Shown here: piece after piece, positions 18,207 through 27,186 of the stretch
Numbering within the stretch: position 1 is the stretch's first letter
Layout: every line of letters starts with the position of its first letter
Source of the DNA: JBBTCJ01 sp038043285
Lineage (GTDB): Bacteria; Planctomycetota; Phycisphaerae; UBA1845
DNA length: 61,809 bases
Assembly: GCA_038043285.1 (NCBI GenBank)
Contig: JBBTCJ010000142.1
Location: forward strand, 1 to 61,809
Direction of reading: 5' to 3'
Translations under genes and position numbers: made by a program
The notes under the pieces: model-generated
Seen by the model: only the letters and a program-made list of their open reading frames with translations
Databases searched by the model: none
What the model was told of the DNA's origin: nothing

Positions 18207-18842
18207 TTATCTCCCCGGTCGTCCGCCGCCGGGGCGACCGCCGCCAGCCTCCACGGTGAGATCGACGACCGACGGGTCGCCGGCTTCACCGCCCGCGCTT
18301 GTTCCGATGCAGCGAAACGTGTAGTTACCTTCGGAGGTCGGCGTGAAGCTGGTCAATCCATCCACGACCGGATCAAGCGTCACCGGCGGACCGTCCAACT
18401 GATCGATGACCAACGCCGCCGGCGGCGTGCTTCCCACGCTCTCGCAGGCAAGCGTAACCGACTGGCCTGCCGTCCCCGGAGACGGATCCGCCGAAAGCGA
18501 CACTTGGACGTCGGCGCCCCCGATCTGCGTCGTGCACTCAGCGACGACCTGAAAAAGACCATCACTGGCGGTCAATCGGATGACCGCCGCCCCGGGCGCG
18601 CTCGCGGTGAAGGTCGTGGTCGGGCGGGCGGCGTCGGCGAACTCGCCGGCGCTTTGCGGCAGGACTTCCCAAAGGTAGGTCGGGATTTCACCCGGATCCT
18701 GTTCGTTGGCCGCGACCGGTCCGCTCTCGCCGATCTGCAATGTTTGCGGACACGACGGCTCGACAGAGATCTTGAAGCACCCAGTCAACAGCAAGGCTGC
18801 CCCAGCCATCCACGCTCCAAAATGTGCAAGACCATGTCGCAT
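18207..18842 (-). CDS. Putative lipoprotein with PKD/Ig-like repeats
   Basis: A 211-residue exported protein. The start at 18842 gives a lipoprotein signal (RHGLAHFGAWMAGAALLLTG then Cys) with lipobox LLTGC. The mature part has two beta-sandwich-like stretches: one around WEVLPQSAGEFADAARPTTT, with TFTASAPGAAVIRLTASDG typical of PKD domains, and a second around VSLSADPSPGTAGQSVTLAC, ending NYTFRCIGTSAGGEAGDPS. The C-terminus is Gly/Arg/Pro-rich (GGGRPGGGRPGR). It lies 64 bp upstream of gatB in the same orientation. Function unknown; a binding or scaffold role on the cell surface is a guess. Confidence 0.7.
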   Translation of the reverse strand: MRHGLAHFGAWMAGAALLLTGCFKISVEPSCPQTLQIGESGPVAANEQDPGEIPTYLWEVLPQSAGEFADAARPTTTFTASAPGAAVIRLTASDGLFQVVAECTTQIGGADVQVSLSADPSPGTAGQSVTLACESVGSTPPAALVIDQLDGPPVTLDPVVDGLTSFTPTSEGNYTFRCIGTSAGGEAGDPSVVDLTVEAGGGRPGGGRPGR

Positions 18843-18956
18843 CGCTGCATGATAGTGATCGGCGAACGTCTGGTCAGACCACCGAGAAATAAAAGACACT
18901 TTACTTTGTACCGTGCCAATGCTGGCCAAGATTACATTATCGAGCGCATTATATTC

Positions 18957-18986
18957 TTGACAAGTTGATCTTGCAGACGATATATT
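18957..18986 (+). promoter_or_regulatory. Strong sigma70-type promoter for the Lrp/DMT operon
   Basis: TTGACA at 18957-18962 and TATATT at 18981-18986 are separated by 18 bp. The expected transcription start (about 7 bp after the -10) falls at or within 1-2 bases of the ATG at 18995, and no Shine-Dalgarno sequence precedes that ATG, so the message may be leaderless. A nearby AT-rich stretch on the left could hold the divergent lipoprotein promoter and an Lrp-type operator. Confidence 0.65.
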
Positions 18987-18994
18987 CTGTCATC

Positions 18995-19501
18995 ATGGAG
19001 TTTGTAAGAACAATAGACGACGTTGATCGTCAAATACTGACGATTCTTCAGTGTGACGGACGAACGACGAACGCCGACATCGCCCGGCAAGTTGGGATGG
19101 CCCCGTCGGCGGTTCTTGAGCGCGTCCGCAAACTCGAGGAGCGTAGAATCATCCTTGGCTACACCGCGCGCCTCAACCCTGCGGCTTTGGGTCAGAAGCT
19201 CCTGGCGTACATTTTCGTTCGCACGCGAGTCGGCGACTGGCAGGAGAACACCGGCGAACGTCTCGCGGAACTTCCCGAGGTGCAGGAGGTTCATCACATC
19301 GCCGGGGAGGATTGCTTTCTGGTGAAAGTCCGGGTGGCCGACACGGCGGCCCTGGGCACACTGCTGCGCGACCGTTTCAACGGCGTGGACACAATCGGTG
19401 GAACGCAGACCACCATCGTCCTCGGAACGGTCAAGGAAACCACGGCTTTGCCGGTCCCATTGCCGACCAGCGCGAGGTCGGGTGGGGAGGCGTCTCGATG
19501 A
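18995..19501 (+). CDS. Lrp/AsnC-family transcriptional regulator
   Basis: 168 residues: an N-terminal helix-turn-helix (IDDVDRQILTILQCDG, then NADIARQVGMAPSAVLERVR) and a C-terminal RAM/AsnC ligand-binding domain (YIFVRTRVGDWQENTG, EVHHIAGEDCFLVKVR). Lrp-type proteins bind amino acids and often control an adjacent exporter. Its stop overlaps the ATG of the DMT transporter gene as ATGA, so the pair is coupled, which suggests it senses the compound exported by that protein. The ATG at 18995 is chosen because an upstream ATG (18965) lies inside the promoter spacer. Slight C-terminal extension (about 15 residues, Pro/Ser-rich). Confidence 0.9.
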   Translation: MEFVRTIDDVDRQILTILQCDGRTTNADIARQVGMAPSAVLERVRKLEERRIILGYTARLNPAALGQKLLAYIFVRTRVGDWQENTGERLAELPEVQEVHHIAGEDCFLVKVRVADTAALGTLLRDRFNGVDTIGGTQTTIVLGTVKETTALPVPLPTSARSGGEASR

Positions 19502-20577
19502 ACAGAGGTCATGGTGACGCGCAGGCGTCGCGAGGCTCGATCATCCTGGCGTTCGCGGCCATCTACGTCATCTGGGGATCGACGTATCTGGCGATCCGTT
19601 TCGCGGTCGAGACGCTGCCGCCGTTTCTGATGGCCGGCGTTCGATTTCTCATCGCGGGCGCGATCCTGTTCGTCATCGCGCGGCGTCGCACGGATGAACG
19701 GATCGTCCCTGCGCACTGGAAATCCGCCGCGGTCATCGGCGGATTGTTGCTGCTGGGCGGCAACGGACTGGTCTCGTGGTCGGAACAGACCGTTCCCTCC
19801 GGACTGGCGGCGATGTTGGTCACGACGGTGCCGATCTGGATGGTGCTGCTGCACTGGCTGCAGCGCGACGGCGTTCGTCCCAGCGGAGCCGAGGTCGCCG
19901 GCATGGTGCTCGGATTCCTCGGGGTGGTTCTCTTGATCGGCACGGACGAGCTTGGCGGCGGACGACCGGCGGATCGGCTGGGCATGTTGTCGCTGGTGTT
20001 GGCCTCGTTGTTGTGGTCGATCGGGTCGCTACGGTCCAAGCACGCGACGCTGCCGAAGTCCCCGCTCCTGGCGACGTCCATGGAAATGTTGTGCGGCGGA
20101 GCGCTTCTCGCCTTGACGGGATTGCTGCTCGGCGAAGGCGGGCGAGTGGAGTTCGCCGCCGTGACCTACTCGTCCGTGATGGCGTTGTGCTACTTGATCG
20201 TTTTTGGCTCGCTGATCGGGTTTTCCGCCTATGTGTGGCTTCTGCGGGTGACGACGCCGGCGAAGGTCTCGACGTATGCGTTCGTCAACCCGGCCGTCGC
20301 GGTCTTCATTGGGTACGCCTTCGGCGGCGAACCGCTGACGACTCGTTCGGTCATTGCCTCGGCGGTCATCGTCGCGTCCGTTGTGCTGGTGATCGGCACG
20401 AAACTTCGAAACCCGGTCGGACTGGCCCGGAAAGCCTCGCCTTCCACCGACGCGCCGCGCACCGAACCAGCATGGTCGGCCGCGGAGGCTGAGTTGCCCG
20501 CCCCGGACGATTACGGCTTGAAGCCGGCCTCGGCGGCGGCGAAGATCCCGACATGCGCAGCGTCGCGGACATCGTGA
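19498..20577 (+). CDS. EamA/DMT-family inner-membrane exporter (YedA/RhaT-like)
   Basis: A 359-residue drug/metabolite transporter. Two EamA halves give about ten membrane segments. The N-terminal signature AAIYVIWGSTYLAIRFAVET and RFLIAGAILFVI match the YedA subgroup, and the second half carries YSSVMALCYLIVFGSLIGFS then AYVWLLRVTTPAKVSTYAFV and NPAVAVFIGY, the typical conserved C-terminal helices. The ATG at 19498 follows GGGGAGG. The C-terminal 40 residues form a soluble Pro/Ala tail overlapping the start of trmB by 25 bp. Coupling to an Lrp-type regulator suggests amino-acid or amine export. Confidence 0.9.
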   Translation: MNRGHGDAQASRGSIILAFAAIYVIWGSTYLAIRFAVETLPPFLMAGVRFLIAGAILFVIARRRTDERIVPAHWKSAAVIGGLLLLGGNGLVSWSEQTVPSGLAAMLVTTVPIWMVLLHWLQRDGVRPSGAEVAGMVLGFLGVVLLIGTDELGGGRPADRLGMLSLVLASLLWSIGSLRSKHATLPKSPLLATSMEMLCGGALLALTGLLLGEGGRVEFAAVTYSSVMALCYLIVFGSLIGFSAYVWLLRVTTPAKVSTYAFVNPAVAVFIGYAFGGEPLTTRSVIASAVIVASVVLVIGTKLRNPVGLARKASPSTDAPRTEPAWSAAEAELPAPDDYGLKPASAAAKIPTCAASRTS

Positions 20578-21185
20578 TCGACCCGCCCGCCGAAGGGCAG
20601 ATCGTCGATCCCAGGTCGTGGTTTGAGACACCCGGCCCGTTCGAGTTGGAAATCGGCTGCGGCAAAGGCGGCTTTCTGCTGAGCCGCGCGACCGCCTGTC
20701 CGCACGTTCGAATGCTGGGTATTGAGTGGGCCAACAAGTTCTTCAGGTACTGCGCCGATCGGATGGTCCGTCGCAGCGTAACCAACGTGCGCGTGATGCG
20801 CACCGACGCCAAGACGTTCGTCATGCGGCATTTGCCCGCCGAGTGCTTGGACGTTCTTCACCTTTATCACCCCGATCCCTGGCCGAAGAAGCGACATCAC
20901 AAGCGAAGGCTCGTGCAGGGGCCTTTCGTGGATGCCGCGGTCCGCATCATCAAGCCCGGCGGGCGATGGCTGGTGCAGTCGGATCATGAGGAGTATTTCG
21001 CACAGATGCACGGACTGCTGTCGGCCCATTCGGAGTTGGTTTTGATTCGCTGGGAGGAGGGCGGCGCCGACCCCGGGCCGGAGTGGAAGGGCACGAACTA
21101 CGAGATCAAGTACACCCGCGAGGGAAGTAGAATCTTCCGGGCGGGGTTTCAACGGCGGAATGCAACGTCAATGGAACCCAACTGA
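20553..21185 (+). CDS. trmB: tRNA (guanine46-N7)-methyltransferase
   Basis: Transfers a methyl group from SAM to G46 of the tRNA variable loop. The 210-residue protein has the SAM motif ELEIGCGKGGFLLSRA, LGIEWANKFFRYCADR, the family hallmark LYHPDPWPKKRHHKRRLV and the C-terminal GTNYEIKY substrate motif. The ATG at 20553 lies inside the tail of the transporter gene in another frame, so it is probably the third gene of the operon. Its N-terminus (MRSVADIVIDPP) is near family length. Confidence 0.93.
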   Translation: MRSVADIVIDPPAEGQIVDPRSWFETPGPFELEIGCGKGGFLLSRATACPHVRMLGIEWANKFFRYCADRMVRRSVTNVRVMRTDAKTFVMRHLPAECLDVLHLYHPDPWPKKRHHKRRLVQGPFVDAAVRIIKPGGRWLVQSDHEEYFAQMHGLLSAHSELVLIRWEEGGADPGPEWKGTNYEIKYTREGSRIFRAGFQRRNATSMEPN

Positions 21186-21390
21186 AGGCGCTGCGGGGCA
21201 GCCCGTTTCCACCTCCCGCTCCGGCACTTTTATCGCACGGACCACACGTTGTTGCGTCGATCGCGGTTCCTGCACGAAACTCACGTTGAATCGGCCTGCC
21301 AGAATCACCAAAGGGGTCATTCGGGAAGGGGCCATTCGGAACCTTCTACATTCTTTGGGCGACGATTCGAGGTGATTGAGGTCGAGTTTC

Positions 21391-21522
21391 GTGATCCCAC
21401 GAACGCATCGAGCGTTGGTGGGCGGGATTCACTATCAAATCATCAACCGCGGGAACGACTGAGTACACTTCTTTCACGACGATGACGCGAGGTTCCTGGT
21501 CGAGGTTCGGGTGGATCCTCCG
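21391..21522 (+). pseudogene. Remnant of a REP-associated tyrosine transposase (RAYT, Y1_Tnp)
   Basis: Starting at GTG 21391, the frame reads a near-family N-terminus with GGIHYQIINRGND, the HUH-type motif region of IS200-like/RAYT proteins, then a TGA at 21460-21462, and in the same frame VHFFHDDDARFLVE, matching the usual (V/I)FHDDxDxxxFL. Coding similarity stops at about 21515, where a dispersed repeat copy begins. The in-frame stop and the loss of everything after the first 45 codons mark it as dead. 21186-21390 shows no other feature. Confidence 0.65.
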
Positions 21523-21606
21523 GCTGTTCCTTCACGGTTGCGGTACGGATTGGCATTCCGCATTCGGCGTGGGTGGGACCGTCGGTTGCGGTTACGCCGC
21601 GTCAGT
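21522..21606 (+). repeat. Extended (about 80-bp) copy of the dispersed repeat
   Basis: Contains TTCACGGTTGCGGTACGGAT, then TGGCATTCCGCATTCGGCGT and a tail ending GCCGCGTCAG. The whole stretch aligns with 30078-30156 at roughly 80% identity by eye. Ends 11 bp before the stop of the minus-strand gene at 21617. Confidence 0.75.
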
Positions 21607-21616
21607 GTCGATGAGA

Positions 21617-21859
21617 CTACCTCCGTCGGCGAGCGCCATTCACCAAAGGCTCGATGCGAATGACGTGCACTGGGTCGCAGAGAATCACGCCTTCGGGTTC
21701 CTTGCTCCTGGTCTGGTAGACGGCTACCGCGATCACGGTACGGGAAATGAGAAGCATCTCGGGATGTCGAACGTCGTAACCGGTTCCGTCCGACATTCGC
21801 AGGCGGAAGGGCATGAACGGTCGATGCCGAAGCTGTTTTTCGATTTCGTTGGATCGCAT
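21617..21859 (-). CDS. Small conserved hypothetical protein (planctomycete DUF type)
   Basis: 80 residues starting MRSNEIEKQLRHRPFMPFRL. It matches the pattern of short proteins that are numerous in Planctomycetota: Q-L-R-x-x-P-F-x-P-F-R-(L/I)-x-x-(S/T)-D-G-x-x-Y-x-V-x-H-P-E-M, then ISRTVIAVAV, then (L)CDPVHVIRIEPL. A beta-rich fold is likely; no function is known. The ATG at 21859 is chosen because similarity starts there; the longer frame to 21976 adds unrelated sequence. Transcribed alone on the minus strand. Confidence 0.65.
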   Translation of the reverse strand: MRSNEIEKQLRHRPFMPFRLRMSDGTGYDVRHPEMLLISRTVIAVAVYQTRSKEPEGVILCDPVHVIRIEPLVNGARRRR

Positions 21860-21977
21860 TGGGTTGACTCCGTCTAAAGCGTTTCCCGTCTTTACGTGCG
21901 AGGCCATCGATGTCGGGAATACAGCACCGCGGATCAACCGCGAGGCTACACGAGAAGGAGAACCGCTCTGGAGCACT

Positions 21978-23501
21978 TCAATCGCCGAATCTTATCCCCT
22001 GGGCCAGCGGCAGTTCCGTCGTGTAGTTGATGGTGTTGGTCTGCCGGCGCATGTAGGCCTTCCAGGCGTCGGAGCCGGACTCGCGTCCGCCGCCGGTTTC
22101 CTTTTCGCCGCCGAAGGCCCCGCCGATTTCCGCCCCGCTGGTTCCGATGTTGACGTTGGCGATGCCGCAGTCGCTTCCGGCGGTAGAAAGGAAGCGCTCG
22201 GCTTCCAGCAGGTTGCGGGTGAAGATTGACGAACTCAATCCTTGTGGAACGCCGTTTTGCATGTCGATCGCCTCGTTGAGCGTCTTGTAGGTGAGGACGT
22301 AGAGGATCGGCGCGAAGGTCTCCTCCTGGACGATCTTGAGTTCGTTTCTCGCGGCCGCGATGCAGGGCGTGACGTAGCATCCGCCCGGATGCTTGTCACC
22401 GTCGAGGTTCTGCCCGCCATAGAGAATCTTGCCGCCTTCCTCCTTGATCCGCGCGACGGCCTTCATCATGGTTTCAACGGCGCCGGCGTCGACCAGCGGT
22501 CCCATCAACGTGCTGGGTTCCAGCGGGTTTCCGATGGGAACCTGCTGGTACGCGGCGATGAGCTTCTCGACGAGTTGGTCGCGGATGGATTCGTGCACGA
22601 TGATCCGCCGCGTGGAGGTGCAGCGTTGCCCGGCGGTGCCGACGGCGCCGAAGACGATGGCCCGTACGGCGAGCTTGATGTCGGATTCAGGTGTCACGAT
22701 GATGGCATTGTTGCCGCCGAGTTCGAGGATCGTGCGCCCCAGTCGCTTTCCGACGACTTCGCCGACGCGGTAGCCCATGCGGCAGCTTCCGGTGGCGGAG
22801 ACCAGCGGGATCCGGCGATCGTGCAGCAGCCGTTCTCCGACGGTGCTGCCCTTGCCGATGACCAGGCTGAAGACGGCCGGGTCCACGCCGGTTTCGCGGC
22901 AAACTTTCTCGGCGATTTTGGTGCACGCGACGGCGCACAGCGGCGTCTGCGACGACGGCTTCCACAGCGTCGTATCGCCGCAGACGGCGGCGATGGCCGC
23001 GTTCCACGACCAAACCGCGACCGGGAAGTTGAAGGCCGAGATCACCCCGACGACGCCGAGCGGATGCCACTGCTCGTACATGCGATGCCCCAGTCGCTCG
23101 GAGTGCATGGTCAGACCGTAGAGCTGGCGAGAGAGTCCCGTGGCGAAGTCGCAGATGTCGATCATTTCCTGGACTTCGCCCTCGCCCTCTGGGCGAATCT
23201 TGCCCATTTCGAGCGTCACCAGGGCGGCGAGGTCGGTTTTGACCTCGCGCAGGGCGTTGCCCAGCCGGCGGACCGTTTCGCCGCGAAGGGGGGCGGGAAT
23301 CGATCGCCATTTCAGGAAGGCTTCGTGGGCACGGGCGGCGATACGCTCGTACTCCGCCTCCGTCGCCTGGGTCACCGAGGCGATGACTTTTCCGTCGATG
23401 GGCGATCGGGAGTCGAGCCGGTCGCCCGAACCGACCCATTCACCGCAAAATCCGCCCTGGTTGACGGTCTCGATTCCGAGTCGTCGAAGCATTTGCTGCA
23501 T
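21978..23501 (-). CDS. Aldehyde dehydrogenase, ALDH7 (antiquitin) family
   Basis: A 507-residue NAD-dependent dehydrogenase. Catalytic Cys is in GTAGQRCTSTRR, general base Glu in LELGGNNAIIV, and the Rossmann/nucleotide part in GVISAFNFPVAVWSWN. The C-terminus, NTINYTTELPLAQGIRF, is diagnostic of ALDH7, which oxidises alpha-aminoadipic semialdehyde (piperideine-6-carboxylate) in lysine breakdown. Length and start (MQQMLRRLGI, ATG 23501) fit the family. Other lysine catabolism genes are not adjacent, so the exact substrate is inferred from family only. It is divergent from the PEP-binding gene with about 195 bp between. Confidence 0.92.
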   Translation of the reverse strand: MQQMLRRLGIETVNQGGFCGEWVGSGDRLDSRSPIDGKVIASVTQATEAEYERIAARAHEAFLKWRSIPAPLRGETVRRLGNALREVKTDLAALVTLEMGKIRPEGEGEVQEMIDICDFATGLSRQLYGLTMHSERLGHRMYEQWHPLGVVGVISAFNFPVAVWSWNAAIAAVCGDTTLWKPSSQTPLCAVACTKIAEKVCRETGVDPAVFSLVIGKGSTVGERLLHDRRIPLVSATGSCRMGYRVGEVVGKRLGRTILELGGNNAIIVTPESDIKLAVRAIVFGAVGTAGQRCTSTRRIIVHESIRDQLVEKLIAAYQQVPIGNPLEPSTLMGPLVDAGAVETMMKAVARIKEEGGKILYGGQNLDGDKHPGGCYVTPCIAAARNELKIVQEETFAPILYVLTYKTLNEAIDMQNGVPQGLSSSIFTRNLLEAERFLSTAGSDCGIANVNIGTSGAEIGGAFGGEKETGGGRESGSDAWKAYMRRQTNTINYTTELPLAQGIRFGD

Positions 23502-23697
23502 GATGGTCGCTCGCCCGCGATGGCCTGAAGGAACGCCGCAAACCGAGCCGCAGCATACCGGCGCGGGCGGGGAGGTCAACGCATTGGACTTTCCCTCGCC
23601 CTCCTCCGACCCATCCACGCCCTTGCGAGCGGTCGGCGGAGTCGGACAATACGCGGTCTTCCCCGAGGCTGTCGCCCGGCGGACCTGAGCCGCGTTC

Positions 23698-26001
23698 ATG
23701 CTCCCAAGTTCAGACCACCACTCCGACGTTGCGGTTCGCCTGGCCGACCATCTGCGCGCCAGGCCGCACCTGGGGGAGCGCGTTTACCGTGAACTCATCA
23801 TGGAGATTCACCGTCGCGGCATCGCCACCATCGACGGCATCCAAGACCAGGCTCGAAGCCGCCTCGGCGCTCCGCCGATCGTGGCCGACGACGACCCCAA
23901 CCAGGCGGAGCGCTCGCGGTGGAACGAGCGCGAGCGGATGCTCGTGGAGGAGATCACCCGCGACCTGGTGTGCGCGAACTTCAGCATCGCCGACATCGAC
24001 GACCTGGTGAACCTGACGCTAAAGCGCGACGAAGTCTACAACCTCGAGATCCTGGCCACCCGGAACAACGTGACGTTCCGCGAACTGGCCGACAAGGTGC
24101 AGCGGTTCTGCCAACTGCCCCTGGGCGAGACGCGGCTGGCCCCGGCGGAGGTCGTGGGCACGCGCGTGGCCCTCATTCGCCACCTGGTCAGCGATCAACT
24201 GGAGTTCATCGGCATCGCCAAGAACCATCTGACCATCCGCGATTTCGACGACCTCACGCGGCGGATTCTGGGCAGCGACGCGGGGATGGGGCGCGTCGGA
24301 GGGAAAGCCGGCGGCATGGTGCTCGGCCACCGCATCCTCGCCGAGCGCGAGAAGGCCGATGAGTTCCTCCCCCTGGCGGTCCCGGAGTCGTGGTATCTGC
24401 GCAGCGACGTGGTGGAAGAGTTCCTTCGGCTCAACCGTCTCGACGAGTACCAGAGTCAAAAATACAAGCCGATCGACGACGTGGCCCGGGAATACCCGTT
24501 GATCCGCGGGGTCTTTCGCAACGGCGAGTTCCCCTTGAAGATCGTGCATGAATTGCGGCGGATTCTCAACCAGATCGGCAATCATCCGCTCATCGTTCGA
24601 TCGTCGAGCCTGCTGGAGGACCGTGTCGGGACGGCCTTTTGCGGCAAGTACGCCAGCGTCTTCGTGCCCAATCAGGGGTCGCTGGAGCAACGCTTGCAGG
24701 CGGTGCTGGGGGCGATCGCGGAGGTGTACGCCAGCATCATGGCCCCTGATCCGATCCTGTACCGCCGCGAGCACAACCTCATTGACTACGTTGAGGAGAT
24801 GGCGGTTCTGATTCAGAAGGTGGTCGGCATGCGGTTCGGAAACTATTTTCTTCCGGCGTTCGCGGGGGTGGCTTTCTCGCGCAACGAATACCGCTGGTCT
24901 CCCCGGATCAAGCGCGAGGACGGATTGCTGCGGATCGTGATGGGGCTGGGCACGCGGGCGGTGGACCGAAGCGGGTCGGATTATCCGCGAATGGTGGCGC
25001 TGGGCGAGCCGACGTTGCGGCCGGAATCGACGGTCACGGACATTCTCCGCTGCGCGCAACACACCATGGACGTGATCGACTTGAGCCGAAACCGCTTGGT
25101 GTCCATTCGCCTGCCGGAGTTGCTTGCCGCGGGAATGGACTACCCGATGCTGGATCGCCTGGTGTCCATCCACCGCGACGGGGAGTTGTTCGCCCCGATG
25201 GGATCGATGGTCGATGCCGATCCGTCGCAACTGTGCATCACCTTCGACAAGCTGTTGCGGCAGACGCCGTTCGTGGATCGGGTGCGGGGGATGCTGCGCC
25301 GCGTCGAGAATGTGTACGGGATTCCGGTGGACATTGAGTTTGCCTGCGACGGGGAGAAATTCTACGTGTTGCAATGCCGCTCGCAGTCGCAGGCGGAGGA
25401 CGCGGCTCCGGTGCGCATTCCGGCGGAGGTCGCTGTGCAGGACGTGGTCTTCAGCGCCCGAAAGTTCGTCCGCACGGGGTTGATCGAGAAGGTCGAATAC
25501 GTCGTGTACGTGGCGGCGGAGGCCTACGACGCGGTGCCTACGCGCGAGCGGCGCGTACGGCTTGCCCGGGTGATCGGTCGAATCAACCACGCCCTGCCAG
25601 CGAAGTCATTCATTCTCGTGGGTCCGGGGCGCTGGGGCAGCAACGACATTCTCCTGGGCGTGCCCGTGCGTTACGCCGACATCAACCGCTGCAGTCTGTT
25701 GATCGAGGTTGCCCAGCAGCGGGACGGATTTGCCCCGGAGGTCTCGTTCGGCACGCATTTCTTCCAGGATCTCGTCGAGGCCGACATTCAGTATTTGCCG
25801 CTATACCCCGACGAACCCGGGAACCATTTCAACAGGGAGTTCTTCCACGGTTCACCCAATGCACTGGCGCGGTTGCTTCCCGCGGAGGCGGATTTCGCGG
25901 AACTGGTGCGGGTCATCCATGTTCCCGAGGTCGCCCATAACCGGCACCTGACCGTGGCCATGGACGGCGAGACCGATCGAGCACTCGCGTACCTTTCGTA
26001 G
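23698..26001 (+). CDS. PEP/pyruvate-binding-domain protein (PPDK/PEP synthase N-terminal type)
   Basis: 767 residues. A central ATP-grasp-like PPDK_N domain is recognised by GGKAGGMVLGHRIL, PLIVRSSSLLEDRVGTAFCG then KYASVFVPNQG, and GEKFYVLQCRSQSQ, comparable to the phosphate-binding and QxRxQ motifs of PEP synthase. The phospho-His swivelling domain and the C-terminal TIM barrel of PEP synthase/PPDK are absent. The first 200 residues and last 190 have no recognised domain. It may therefore act on another substrate, or be a dikinase relative such as the water-dikinase-like family. Free-standing, divergent from the ALDH7 gene. Confidence 0.75.
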   Translation: MLPSSDHHSDVAVRLADHLRARPHLGERVYRELIMEIHRRGIATIDGIQDQARSRLGAPPIVADDDPNQAERSRWNERERMLVEEITRDLVCANFSIADIDDLVNLTLKRDEVYNLEILATRNNVTFRELADKVQRFCQLPLGETRLAPAEVVGTRVALIRHLVSDQLEFIGIAKNHLTIRDFDDLTRRILGSDAGMGRVGGKAGGMVLGHRILAEREKADEFLPLAVPESWYLRSDVVEEFLRLNRLDEYQSQKYKPIDDVAREYPLIRGVFRNGEFPLKIVHELRRILNQIGNHPLIVRSSSLLEDRVGTAFCGKYASVFVPNQGSLEQRLQAVLGAIAEVYASIMAPDPILYRREHNLIDYVEEMAVLIQKVVGMRFGNYFLPAFAGVAFSRNEYRWSPRIKREDGLLRIVMGLGTRAVDRSGSDYPRMVALGEPTLRPESTVTDILRCAQHTMDVIDLSRNRLVSIRLPELLAAGMDYPMLDRLVSIHRDGELFAPMGSMVDADPSQLCITFDKLLRQTPFVDRVRGMLRRVENVYGIPVDIEFACDGEKFYVLQCRSQSQAEDAAPVRIPAEVAVQDVVFSARKFVRTGLIEKVEYVVYVAAEAYDAVPTRERRVRLARVIGRINHALPAKSFILVGPGRWGSNDILLGVPVRYADINRCSLLIEVAQQRDGFAPEVSFGTHFFQDLVEADIQYLPLYPDEPGNHFNREFFHGSPNALARLLPAEADFAELVRVIHVPEVAHNRHLTVAMDGETDRALAYLS

Positions 26002-26766
26002 GGCCTCTCAGCATACCGCGGGGCGCGGTCTCCCAACCCGTGGAAACCCCGGCAGGTTGGCGGTGCCCCACGATGCGGCAAGCATTCCTCAACAGGCTGT
26101 CAAAGCTGCGAAGCGCCAACCAAAGGGAAAAAGTGGGAGGTGGGCAGAGGGCAGGTCACTGTCCCACCTCCCGGGTAGGCCCTTTCCCGACGCGAGACGC
26201 GTCGGGCTGGGGCACAATGAGAGCCGATACTCGACAACACCTTAAGTGGCTGAGGATCGCGGGATTGGTCCGACGGCGGAGAACTCCGTGAGCCGCTCCC
26301 GCGCAGCAGGGGGTACGTTCAACGGTATCTGCGTAGGCCGACCCTTTGCCCGGCACCACGCGTTGAGGAAGACAAAGAATAAGATCGTTGGCCGATCGTT
26401 GGCTGTCGTACGCTCGCATCGTCCGTGCCTGCCACGCCGCGGATTCGGGTCGTTCCGGTTCACTACCGCTCGACGAAGAGAAGCTTGCCCCCGCCATCGG
26501 TGAGCAAGCGGTGAAACGATTCCCTACCTATTCAAGCGTTAAAACTCGCTGACATGCACGCGCAATTGTGTTTTTATTTTTTTTGCCGGCCAATCTGGTG
26601 ACCGCACGATACAGTAGCACTTTATCGCGGATTAAGTTGGAATGGGTAGCGCGCGAGGATATCGGAGCGAACGCGGCGTTCGCGGATAAACTCGGCTTCG
26701 TGCTGATTTCGGCCCGTTTACCGGCGCGATCCGTGTACGAGCGGCATGCCCGAAGCGCCGAGGGGC
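26002..26766. other. Gene-free stretch
   Basis: About 765 bp without a supported gene. A T-rich run (26567-26583) follows GCGCAATTGTG. Short open frames here have no recognisable similarity. It may hold transcript ends of the flanking convergent genes. Confidence 0.5.
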
Positions 26767-27186
26767 TTAACCCGCGTTCTGTTCCAGGAAGGTTTGCAGG
26801 ATCACGACCGCCGCGACGCTGTCGAGGCGTGCCTTGGATTTTCCGCGGCTCAGTTCGGCGGGCGCGAGCAATTCTTGTGCCGTCGCAGACGACAGGCGCT
26901 CGTCGGAATAGTGGACTGGTCGGTTGGCGGCGGCCCGCAGCGCCTCGCCGAAGTTCCGGGTCAGGCGGGCCTGCGTACCTTCCGAGCCGTCCATGTTGAG
27001 GGGCAGGCCAACGACAAATTCGGTCACGGTGTATTGATCGGCGGCGGCGAGCACGGCGGCGACGTCCTTCCCCGCCTGACCCGATGCGGCGAGCGGCTTC
27101 AAGGGGATCGGGATCCGCGTGGAGTGATCGGCGACCGCCAGTCCGAGGCGCTTGGTTCCGTAGTCAATGGCGAGGATGGCGCTCAT
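26767..27186 (-). CDS. ruvX: Putative pre-16S rRNA nuclease / Holliday junction resolvase-like (YqgF)
   Basis: 139 residues, the usual YqgF/RuvX size. RNase H-fold signatures are present: ILAIDYGTKRLGLAVAD (first catalytic Asp), FVVGLPLNMDGSEG, HYSDERLSSATAQELL (Glu region) and KARLDSVAAVVILQTFLE with the last Asp. The family matures the 5' end of 16S rRNA. The ATG at 27186 is the standard start; the longer frame to 27291 is unsupported. Confidence 0.92.
   Translation of the reverse strand: MSAILAIDYGTKRLGLAVADHSTRIPIPLKPLAASGQAGKDVAAVLAAADQYTVTEFVVGLPLNMDGSEGTQARLTRNFGEALRAAANRPVHYSDERLSSATAQELLAPAELSRGKSKARLDSVAAVVILQTFLEQNAG

Noticed and set aside
16691..18259. Long plus-strand open frame opposite gatB
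   Set aside because: Complementary to conserved GatB coding sequence; no family match.
26560..26590. T-rich run as a terminator
   Set aside because: No stable GC-rich stem directly precedes the T run, so it is not called.
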